From contig VIRH01000109.1 of the NCBI GenBank assembly GCA_008107755.1, positions 1-64,000 of the forward strand: a DNA stretch of 64,000 bases. Direction: 5' to 3'. Position numbers and translations under genes: made by a program. The notes beneath the pieces were generated by a model. It had not been told where the DNA came from. It worked only from the letters and a program-made list of their open reading frames with translations, and searched no databases. Below are positions 16,313 through 23,516 of the stretch, piece after piece (the first letter of the stretch is position 1; every line of letters begins with the position of its first letter). The DNA is from Rhodobacterales bacterium (GTDB taxonomy: Bacteria > Pseudomonadota > Alphaproteobacteria > Rhizobiales > Stappiaceae).

Positions 16313-17011
16313 ATGAGCGTCTTTCTGCTTTTCCAGGAACTGCCAGCCATCTTTGCAGGCCTCGCCGCGGCGACCGCCTTTGCCGCGGCTCCGCTGTTCC
16401 GGACCCGGCACGGCATTCTTTTGGCCCAGCTTGTGGCTGGCGTCTGCTTTGCGGTGCATTTCTGGTTTCTCGGCATGCTTGATGCCGTCGCCCTCATCGC
16501 CCTCGGTGTGGCCCAGACGAGCGCAGCACTCCTTGCAATTCGTCGCGCCGCATTGACGTGGACCGGCTATGTCTTGGCCACGCCGGTGATGCTCGCGATC
16601 CTGATGGCCTGGGATGGACCACACTCTATCCTTGGACTTGCCGGCACCGGCCTGCTTGTCCTCAGCCGCATGCAGGCTGGCGTTGCCGGCATGCGTCTTG
16701 TCCTCCTGCTTGGCAGCTTTTGCGCTGCGGCTCATGCCTATCTGAGCGAAGACTGGTTTGCCTTGGCGGCCAGCTCGGGAGCGGTTCTGTCGGCAACAGC
16801 TGTCTTCGTTGTTGTTGCCGTTGCGGCAGTGACCAGCCGCCTGCATAACTCAAAGATGGCCCGGTGCGGCCAGTCCGATCGCTACCGCGATCACTCGCGC
16901 GCATCCGCTCGAGGAAGTTTTACGTACCGAGAAAGAGCCGGAAATCGTCCGACAGGGATTGCATCCGGCGTTGTTTGCTGCGGGAATACCGCAACACTGC
17001 TTGGAGATTGA
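16313..17011 (+). CDS. YgjV-family inner membrane protein with an extra C-terminal tail
   Basis: 232 residues from ATG 16313 (GGAG ten bases upstream). About six hydrophobic helices lie within residues 1-175, and the pattern LVAGVCFAVHFWFLGMLDA near 40-58 is typical of the YgjV family, whose role is unknown. The last ~58 residues (from SRLHNSKMAR on) are polar and arginine-rich, unlike the family, and look like read-through of non-coding DNA. However, the stop TGA 17009-17011 lies one base before the next start, which suggests coupling. The normal length for this family is about 170-185. Confidence 0.72.
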   Translation: MSVFLLFQELPAIFAGLAAATAFAAAPLFRTRHGILLAQLVAGVCFAVHFWFLGMLDAVALIALGVAQTSAALLAIRRAALTWTGYVLATPVMLAILMAWDGPHSILGLAGTGLLVLSRMQAGVAGMRLVLLLGSFCAAAHAYLSEDWFALAASSGAVLSATAVFVVVAVAAVTSRLHNSKMARCGQSDRYRDHSRASARGSFTYRERAGNRPTGIASGVVCCGNTATLLGD

Positions 17012-17012
17012 A

Positions 17013-17579
17013 ATGTCGCAGACCCTTGACACTGGCCAGTCCTCGACGACTGACTCCCCGATCTCACCAACGCTCCGGTATCCTGGCACGACACGGATCC
17101 TGCACTGGCTGATTGCGGTTCTCGTGCTGGCGACCTGGCCGCTCGGATACGTCATCAAATTTGTCAAGGGCGAGGTGTCGCTGGATTTCTACCTGATCCA
17201 CGAAAGCCTGGGCTTCCTCATTCTTTGGGTCATGTTGCTGCGCATCGGCAACAAGCTGATTGCGCGCAAGCCGCCGCATGACGGGCCAGCGATCGAACGT
17301 ATCGCGGCGGAGGCCGTGCACGGGCTGCTTTACGTCTTCCTGATCGTGATGCCGGTCAGCGGCTTCCTGGCGACGAATGCACACGGATTTCCGCTGAAAT
17401 GGTTCGGCCTCATCGAAGTCTGGAGCCCGATCGGAAAGTCTCCTGACATCGCCTGGACGCTTTCTGCGATCCACGAATGGAGCGCGTTCATCCTACTGGG
17501 GCTGTTCGTCATGCATATCGGCGCTGTTCTCTTCCACCATGTCCTGCGCCGGGACGCCACGCTCTACCGGATCCTGTAG
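17013..17579 (+). CDS. Cytochrome b561 family protein
   Basis: 188 residues from ATG 17013, with GGAG six bases upstream. It has four membrane helices with the heme-ligating histidines in RILHWLIAV near 31, IHESLGFLILWVML near 67, VHGLLYVFLIVMPVSGF near 106 and LSAIHEWSAFILLG near 151. It is a diheme membrane protein that passes electrons between the quinone pool and periplasmic acceptors. The gene starts one base after the upstream stop, implying shared translation with the YgjV-like protein. Confidence 0.9.
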   Translation: MSQTLDTGQSSTTDSPISPTLRYPGTTRILHWLIAVLVLATWPLGYVIKFVKGEVSLDFYLIHESLGFLILWVMLLRIGNKLIARKPPHDGPAIERIAAEAVHGLLYVFLIVMPVSGFLATNAHGFPLKWFGLIEVWSPIGKSPDIAWTLSAIHEWSAFILLGLFVMHIGAVLFHHVLRRDATLYRIL

Positions 17580-17669
17580 CGGTGAATGAGACGCGGTCGG
17601 TTCCCGCAACCGGCCGCCGGCTTGGAATACGGTGCGGTTTTCAGACGATCACGATCGGGCCGCCCGAGG

Positions 17670-19562
17670 TCAGTGAAGTTTGCGCGATTGCGTCTGGCCG
17701 GGAGCCTTCGGGTGAGCGGCCGATGCAATGATTTCCCGGGAGGTCCACAGACCGACCCTCAGGTCCTTCTGACGGCCCCTGATCTGGCTGGTCTCGACCC
17801 GCTGGACGGAGATCGGGTCATCGGCGCTGATCTGCGCAGCGTCGATGAGTTCCGTCGAAAGGACCACCGAGGACTGCCGGCTCTTCGCCACTTCCAGCAA
17901 CCGGCTTGCGACGTTGACGCAGTCACCGGTTGCTGCGATCTGCTGCTGGTTCTCGTGCCCGAGACGGGACAGGACAACCTGGCCAAAATGCCCTCCGACG
18001 CGCACGTCGCTGATTTCCTTTTCGAGACCGGCCTGCTGGATCCACGTACCGACACTTCTGGCGAGATCGAATGCGCATTGACAGGCGTTTGCGGCGTCGC
18101 AGGGACTTTCGTCCGGCACCCCGAAACCCAGCATCGCGCCGTCCCCCATGAAGTCCAGCACCACACCATTGTTCGCGTTGGTTTCGTTCACGACAAGCGT
18201 GTGAAAAGCCTTCAGAACATCCCGCGTCCGGGCCGGGCCGAATTGCTCGCTCAGGCTGGTGTAGCCGGACAGGTCGATGAAGAGGATCGCCACGTTCTGA
18301 ACGATCGGCGTCAGCAGGAACGACGGGTCCTCGGCAATTCGCATTGCCATGGCCGGAGCCTGAAAGCGTCCCAGCGCCTCGCGCGCGCGGGTCAGGCTGC
18401 GGGTCCGGTAGCGATCGACCACTTGCCGAACAAGAGCCAGCGACATCACCGGGGGCACGCTGGCGGCGATCGGCAAGGCGCCGTTCATCCAGTAGCCTTG
18501 CGTATACATGCAGGCAATCGCGACCATCCAGCCCAACAGCAGGCCGACGTAGGTCACCGTCGAAAGGGCGAAGGGCAGGAACGAGAGCGCGAGAAGACCC
18601 AGGACCGTGATCAGAACCGCAGCGACAACATCCACCGTGCGGACAGCGGTATTGCGGATCAAGGCAGTGCCGTCGAGAAGATTGGCAATCGCCGTCGCCT
18701 GAACCTCGACGCCCGGCATGATCGGATCGAACGGCGTCGCGAAACGGTCGCCGACGCCCGTGGCTGTGACACCGAGCACGACCAGCTTGTTCCTGAGCGC
18801 GTCGGGATCCAGCCGGCGCTGGAGAATATCCGTCGCGCTGTAAGTGGGGATCGTCTCGCTGTCGCCGTAGTAATTGATCGGCATGTACCAGCCGATATCG
18901 AGAGGCTGGTTGTGGTCACCGATGCGCACGCCCTCCTTGGTCAGGGACGGCGTAAAGCCAGTGTATAGCCCAACGGCGCGCAGCCCGAAGGATGGCTCGA
19001 TTGCATTCGGGAGACGCACCACCATGGGCACATGTCTCGGAATGCCCCCGGCATCGGTCGAAACATTGACGAAGCCGACCGATGCGGCATCGGCGAATTT
19101 GCGCTGAGGAAGAAGTTCGCCGCTTGCTTCCGCGAGCAAGGCCGCAGGTTGATCGGTTTCTGAAAATTGCGCCGCACCGGCTAGAACGACGGGAAGAGAG
19201 CCGAGCGCCTCCGCCAGGCGGTCGTCGGCCTGCTCTTCCGAAGAACTCACCAGAAGTATGTCGACCGCCAGCGTGCGGGCGCCGCTTTCCCGGATGAGAT
19301 CGACAAGGCGGGCGAGTCGGTTGCGCCCAATGGAGTTCGTATTGGAATTTCCGACGGTCGCGTCGTCGATCGCAACGATCACGACGTTTTTTTGCGCCGG
19401 ACGTTCTCCGGTCAGATGGACCCGAGAATCGAGAAGGACCATATCGAACCTGTCGGTGATACTGGCCGTTCCTGTGCAGTGCATATAGCCGAGCCACCCT
19501 GCCCATGACACACCGACTATGAAAAAGCCGATGATGATCGCGACGGGCAGATTGGGTTTCAT
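17670..19562 (-). CDS. CHASE2-domain class III nucleotide cyclase
   Basis: 630 residues. One N-terminal helix (about 7-27), an extracytoplasmic CHASE2 sensor (about 33-300), three closely spaced helices (about 308-376), then a class III cyclase domain (about 420-590). Metal-binding Asp430 (FIDLSGY) and Asp474 (FMGDG) and the transition-state residues Asn550 and Arg554 (NVASR) are present. The purine-selecting positions are unusual: Asp470 where adenylyl cyclases have Lys, and Ala543 where Asp or Thr is normal. The product (cAMP or cGMP) is therefore uncertain. Its start overlaps the FecR gene's stop by 4 bases. Confidence 0.92.
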   Translation of the reverse strand: MKPNLPVAIIIGFFIVGVSWAGWLGYMHCTGTASITDRFDMVLLDSRVHLTGERPAQKNVVIVAIDDATVGNSNTNSIGRNRLARLVDLIRESGARTLAVDILLVSSSEEQADDRLAEALGSLPVVLAGAAQFSETDQPAALLAEASGELLPQRKFADAASVGFVNVSTDAGGIPRHVPMVVRLPNAIEPSFGLRAVGLYTGFTPSLTKEGVRIGDHNQPLDIGWYMPINYYGDSETIPTYSATDILQRRLDPDALRNKLVVLGVTATGVGDRFATPFDPIMPGVEVQATAIANLLDGTALIRNTAVRTVDVVAAVLITVLGLLALSFLPFALSTVTYVGLLLGWMVAIACMYTQGYWMNGALPIAASVPPVMSLALVRQVVDRYRTRSLTRAREALGRFQAPAMAMRIAEDPSFLLTPIVQNVAILFIDLSGYTSLSEQFGPARTRDVLKAFHTLVVNETNANNGVVLDFMGDGAMLGFGVPDESPCDAANACQCAFDLARSVGTWIQQAGLEKEISDVRVGGHFGQVVLSRLGHENQQQIAATGDCVNVASRLLEVAKSRQSSVVLSTELIDAAQISADDPISVQRVETSQIRGRQKDLRVGLWTSREIIASAAHPKAPGQTQSRKLH

Positions 19563-20077
19563 CTACCGAAGCGCGCGAGCAGTCGGGCGGCCTTCGCGAC
19601 CGGCCAGGTCTTGACTTCGAGAGGCTGATCGTCGGAGACCTCGACACCCTCGCCCTCGGTCAGGGAAACAGCTTCCTGCCCATTGAGACGCGAGACCTGC
19701 ACCTGTCCGCGCGTGACGAAGACGGCCGTCATCTGTGGCTGGACATCGACGATGAACTGCGTCCCGCGAACGGCGGCGATCGCTTGGGGTGTGAGGATCT
19801 GGAACGGACCGCTTCCCGGCTCGACATCGACAAGCAGGGCTTCACTGTCCAGTTCGACGGTTTCCGGGCGCGGTTCTCCGGGCTGCTCCTGGATATCAAG
19901 CGCAGCTGCCGCCTCGGCTTCCAGAACAAGTCCATCGCCACACTGGAAAACGACCCTCTGCGGATTGTCCAGTTGACTTCTCGTACATCCATTGATCTGC
20001 TGCGCGTTACCCGACAATGGGAGTATCACGATCAGACAGGCTAGGATGGCTAGAGCTGAGTTGGTTCTGGATTGCAT
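19559..20077 (-). CDS. Secreted FecR-domain protein
   Basis: 172 residues. The signal peptide ALAILACLIVILPLSGNA near 8-25 directs it to the periplasm. The FecR core is visible in TPQAIAAVRGTQFIVDVQPQ near 97-116 and RGQVQVSRL near 123-131, a beta-rich fold. Standalone FecR proteins without a regulator helix often accompany CHASE2 proteins. It would act in the same compartment as the CHASE2 sensor encoded immediately downstream with a 4-base overlap, probably as a ligand or modulator (inference). The 104-bp gap upstream is shared with the divergent Crp/Fnr gene. Confidence 0.87.
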   Translation of the reverse strand: MQSRTNSALAILACLIVILPLSGNAQQINGCTRSQLDNPQRVVFQCGDGLVLEAEAAAALDIQEQPGEPRPETVELDSEALLVDVEPGSGPFQILTPQAIAAVRGTQFIVDVQPQMTAVFVTRGQVQVSRLNGQEAVSLTEGEGVEVSDDQPLEVKTWPVAKAARLLARFGR

Positions 20078-20196
20078 ATGTTCCTCAGTAGGCGTTTGGA
20101 ATGTCTAGCACTTGATCATTTGTTCGGCACACATATTGTTGCACCGTTGTCATCACCGTTGTATCGCCGAGGCCTCCAAATTTGAAAGTGCTGGAA

Positions 20197-20898
20197 ATGG
20201 ACGATCAAGAAAACGTCGGCAAGGAGAAACTTCTCAGTCGAAGCCTTATATTCAAGGCGTTGGACGATCAGAGCAAGAGCGAATTAGCGGCATTTGCGCA
20301 TATCAAGCGGTATTCTGCCGGGGACACGATTTTCGATATGGGCAGTCCGGGCCAGAGCATGATGGCCATTGCCGAAGGATCCGTGCGTGTCAGCGTTCTA
20401 ACCCCCTCCGCGCGCGACGTTACACTGTCCGAATTGAAAGCCGGGGACGTTTTCGGCGAAATCGCGCTGCTTGATGGCGGCGAGCGGTCGGCCAATGTCA
20501 AGGCGCTGACGAATTGCACGCTTTTTGTTCTGGAAAGGCGGTCGCTGATCGAACTCCTGCACCGCAATCCCGAACTTTCGATCAGACTCATCGAGCTCTT
20601 GTGCCAGCGCGTTCGCCGGTCGGACGAGCGCATGATGGAGATCGCGTTTCTGGATCTCCCCGCCCGGCTGGCCAAGGCGCTGTTGCGCGTGACGGCCTCC
20701 GCTCCAGGAACCCCGGAAAAGCCGCTTACGAAACTTTCCATGTCCCAGTCGGAAATCGCGGCGATGATCGGAAACAGCCGCGAGAACGTCAACAGATGTC
20801 TGCGGAAGTGGCAGCGATCGGAGATCATTGACCTCAAGGAGGGGTGGCTGATCATCCGGGACAGATCGCAATTGGAGTTGCTTGCCGAGCCTGACTAG
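20197..20898 (+). CDS. Crp/Fnr-family transcriptional regulator
   Basis: 233 residues from ATG 20197; TTG 20182 with GAGG upstream is an alternative. The cyclic-nucleotide domain (about 10-130) keeps the phosphate cassette FGEIALLDGGERSANV, with Glu88 and Arg97 that contact cyclic nucleotide phosphate and ribose in Crp. There is no FNR-type cysteine cluster. After the dimer helix, a winged helix follows (MSQSEIAAMIGNSRENVNRC near 181-200). The intact cassette favours cAMP or cGMP sensing. It is divergent from the FecR-cyclase operon by 104 bp, which makes it a natural receptor for that cyclase. Confidence 0.92.
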   Translation: MDDQENVGKEKLLSRSLIFKALDDQSKSELAAFAHIKRYSAGDTIFDMGSPGQSMMAIAEGSVRVSVLTPSARDVTLSELKAGDVFGEIALLDGGERSANVKALTNCTLFVLERRSLIELLHRNPELSIRLIELLCQRVRRSDERMMEIAFLDLPARLAKALLRVTASAPGTPEKPLTKLSMSQSEIAAMIGNSRENVNRCLRKWQRSEIIDLKEGWLIIRDRSQLELLAEPD

Positions 20899-20945
20899 GC
20901 GTTCGCTGCGGAAACAAGATCGAAACGGCAAGTCCTTTACGTTAA

Positions 20946-20959
20946 GTGTCGGCCGACAC
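20946..20959. promoter_or_regulatory. Perfect 14-bp palindrome in the gap before the SARP-hydrolase gene
   Basis: GTGTCGGCCGACAC reads identically on both strands. It lies 47 bases after the Crp/Fnr stop, in a 305-base gap otherwise without features. It could be an operator. It has no loop, so it is a poor terminator, although ATGCATTTTTCTT follows. No matching Crp consensus is seen. Confidence 0.45.
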
Positions 20960-21203
20960 ATGCATTTTTCTTAGCATTTCCCAGATAAGGTCAATCGACC
21001 AGTTTGGCCGCGCACCAATGCCCGGCCGTCTTATCAGGATGATGCCCATGCCGATCGTGTCGACCTGTTGCGTTGTGGCGACTTCGGCCAGAACGCATCT
21101 GTCCACCACTCATGACAAACCCGAAGCGTTTTATTCAGCGTTGTCACGAAGATGATATCAATCGTTTTTAAGTCAGCCAATTCAACCATTGCGAGATTTG
21201 TCG

Positions 21204-22778
21204 ATGCCGAAGGAACTTGAAGTGTTCCTGCTGGGAGAGTTGCGTGTTGTCGCAGACGGCCAGGAGCTGCCGTTGCCGGCCTCCAGAAAGGCCCGCGCTC
21301 TTCTTGCCTTTCTCATCGCAACGGAAAGACCGCACAGGCGCGAGCGGCTGTGCGAGCTGTTCTGGGATCTGCCCGATGATCCGAAAGCTGCCCTGCGGTG
21401 GGCTCTCAGCAAGCTACGCCGGGTGGTCGACACGCCCGACGCCATGCGCATCGTCGCCGACCGGGAGCGGGTTCAGTTCGATCCATTCAATACACGCATC
21501 GACATTCGTGACATTCATTCCAGGCTGAAAGGCCATACCGGTTTTCTCAGCCTCGGTGAGCTTGAGTCCATGGCCAGAGACCTCGGCAGGCAGCTTCTGG
21601 ACGGCCTGGAAAATGCAGGCGACCAGGTCTTCGAATCCTGGCTGACTGCGGAACGGGCCGACACGGAGCGCGCGCATGCGGAAGTGCTGAAGCAGCTCGC
21701 CACTCACCCGGATATCGATGCAATCTCCACCCGCAAGTGGATGAGTCTCTGGAAGACCGTCGATCCCGACGCTGCAGAGGCGTGGCAGGCGGAATTTCCC
21801 GGCGGGCGCGCCCGGACGAAGGCTGTCTCACCGGAAGGGGCATATAGTGTCGAGATCCGGTCGGACACATCGCCTCCCGAGAAGCGCCCGAGCAAGGCAG
21901 ACCGGGTCGTCCTGGCCCGTGCCGAAGCCCTCAGATCGCAGAAGATCGGCTTTTGCGAGGTGCAGGACGGAACCAAGATCGCCTATGCGACCATCGGTTC
22001 GGGCCCGCCTCTCTTGAAAGCCGCCAACTGGCTCAACCATCTGGAATTCGACTGGCACAGTCCGATCTGGGGCAAGAGCTTCGCGACGGCTGCCCGCGGC
22101 AGGACATTCGTGCGCTACGACGAGCGAGGGTGCGGCCTGTCCGACTGGGACGTCAAGGACCTGAGCTTCGACGCCTTCGTTGAAGATCTTGAGGCGGTTG
22201 CGGACAAGCTTGGGCTCGAGCGCTTCCCGCTGCTCGGCATCTCGCAAGGCTGCGCGGTCTCGATCGAATATGCGGTGCGCCATCCCGAGCGGGTCAGTGC
22301 GCTCATTCTCATCAGCGGATATGCGGCAGGCTGGCGGCACCTTGCGACACCCGAGGAACAGGCGCGGCGGGAGGCCGTCCTGACGCTGACAGAACTCGGC
22401 TGGGGAACGGACAACCCCGCTTACCGGCATATCTTCTCCCAGACCTTTTTGCCGGATGCGAGCGCGGAGGACCTGGAGTGGTTCGACGAATTCCAGCGAC
22501 AGACGACATCACCAAAGAACGCCGCACGTTTTCAGGAAGCCTTCGGGCAGATTGACGTGCGCCACCGTCTAGCGGATGTTCGCGCGCCCACCATCGTGCT
22601 CCACGCCAGACATGACCAGCGGATACCGCTGGAGCTAGGAAAGGCGCTGGCGGACGGTATTCCAGATGCCCGCTTCGTAGAGCTGGACAGCCGGAACCAT
22701 ATTCTCGTCGACTATGAGCCGGCACTGAAGGTCTGCCTGGAAACGGTCGCAGACTTTCTGGCGGAAAAGGGCGTTTGA
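21204..22778 (+). CDS. Fusion of SARP-like DNA-binding/BTAD domain with alpha/beta hydrolase
   Basis: 524 residues from ATG 21204. Residues about 5-90 resemble the winged helix of SARP/BTAD regulators (FLLGELRVVADGQELPLP, then KARALLAFLIA and RERLCELFW). About 95-190 fits the helical BTAD region. From about 245 a complete alpha/beta hydrolase follows, with DGTKIAYATIGSGPPLL, nucleophile Ser in LLGISQGCAV near 340, Asp in HARHDQRIP near 473 and His in SRNHILVDYEP near 496. The hydrolase class is often fused to signalling domains. It is probably a regulator with a hydrolase-like sensor or enzyme. It is transcribed alone, next to the cyclase locus. Confidence 0.82.
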   Translation: MPKELEVFLLGELRVVADGQELPLPASRKARALLAFLIATERPHRRERLCELFWDLPDDPKAALRWALSKLRRVVDTPDAMRIVADRERVQFDPFNTRIDIRDIHSRLKGHTGFLSLGELESMARDLGRQLLDGLENAGDQVFESWLTAERADTERAHAEVLKQLATHPDIDAISTRKWMSLWKTVDPDAAEAWQAEFPGGRARTKAVSPEGAYSVEIRSDTSPPEKRPSKADRVVLARAEALRSQKIGFCEVQDGTKIAYATIGSGPPLLKAANWLNHLEFDWHSPIWGKSFATAARGRTFVRYDERGCGLSDWDVKDLSFDAFVEDLEAVADKLGLERFPLLGISQGCAVSIEYAVRHPERVSALILISGYAAGWRHLATPEEQARREAVLTLTELGWGTDNPAYRHIFSQTFLPDASAEDLEWFDEFQRQTTSPKNAARFQEAFGQIDVRHRLADVRAPTIVLHARHDQRIPLELGKALADGIPDARFVELDSRNHILVDYEPALKVCLETVADFLAEKGV

Positions 22779-22803
22779 CCCTGCCCCGCCGACTGTCCCG
22801 GGC

Positions 22804-23322
22804 TCAATACTGCGGAAAGTGTGTGTGCATCGCCTCTTCCTCCTCGCGGATACGGCGAGCCAGGATGAGAGCGTAGATCGGCAAGCCGATGACCAGCGTT
22901 CCATAGGCCTGCAGGGCGAGCGCAAAACCGACCAGCTCAGGCAGGATGTTGAGAAAATAGTTCGGATGCCGCAGCTTCCGGAAAAGCCAGCCGGTGTTGA
23001 GCTTGTGGTCCGGCGCGATGAAGACCTTGACCGTCCAGACGCTGCCAAGATTGGAAATCACCCAGAACAGGGCTGCCATCGAGAAGAGATAGATCGCGAT
23101 CCCGGTGTAGCTGACCCAGGACATCGGACCGCCGTGCCAGTAGCCTTCCGCAATGGCCGCGAGATAGAAGACGACATGAGCGACGGCAATGGCCTTCGAG
23201 GTCCTGGCTCCGTATTCCTGCGCGCCGGCAAGGCGCAGACGCTTTTCGTTTCTTATGGAAATCGCCAACGTCGCGAGACGAAGCACAACGGCAAGGCAGA
23301 CAAATCCTGCAAGCAAGGTCAT
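22804..23322 (-). CDS. Isoprenylcysteine carboxyl methyltransferase-family membrane protein
   Basis: 172 residues from ATG 23322 (MTLLAGFVCLAVVLRLATLA). About four to five helices. The C-terminal core HKLNTGWLFRKLRHPNYFLN near 106-125 and ARRIREEEEAMHTHF near 153-167 match the ICMT family, where the RHPxY and E-rich segments bind S-adenosylmethionine. Bacterial members methylate unknown carboxyl or phenolic groups, often beside type III polyketide synthases, but none is present here. It sits downstream of the RND operon, separated by 194 bp that contain a long hairpin. Confidence 0.8.
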   Translation of the reverse strand: MTLLAGFVCLAVVLRLATLAISIRNEKRLRLAGAQEYGARTSKAIAVAHVVFYLAAIAEGYWHGGPMSWVSYTGIAIYLFSMAALFWVISNLGSVWTVKVFIAPDHKLNTGWLFRKLRHPNYFLNILPELVGFALALQAYGTLVIGLPIYALILARRIREEEEAMHTHFPQY

Positions 23323-23399
23323 TGGGTATTCCCGGTGTCGATCAGATGTGTTGATGGGAACCGTTGCCGGCCCGAGCGGGTATCTCACGATAACGGCTT

Positions 23400-23445
23400 T
23401 GGTGGAAAAGCCGTCTGCGACAAATCACAGACCGCTTTTCCACCA
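23400..23445. repeat. Long imperfect inverted repeat between RND and ICMT genes
   Basis: Two 18-base arms (TGGTGGAAAAGC...GTCTG at 23400-23417 and CAGAC...GCTTTTCCACCA at 23428-23445) pair at 17 of 18 positions around a 10-base loop. Neither side has a T-run, so it is not a standard terminator. It is 71 bases after the RND stop in the direction of transcription and could stabilise or end that transcript. Confidence 0.75.
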
Positions 23446-23516
23446 CTGTTCGCGCAGCGTCTGTGCCGCGCGTCACCATGATCCAGCCGAACTGGTGAAG
23501 AACGTCGGGACCGGCG

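Noticed and set aside
16959..17012. Earlier ATG as start of cytochrome b561
   Set aside because: It would overlap the YgjV-like gene and lacks a ribosome-binding site, while ATG 17013 has GGAG at good spacing.
20946..20959. Palindrome as a rho-independent terminator of the Crp/Fnr gene
   Set aside because: A 14-bp palindrome without a loop makes a poor hairpin; it is listed as a possible operator instead.
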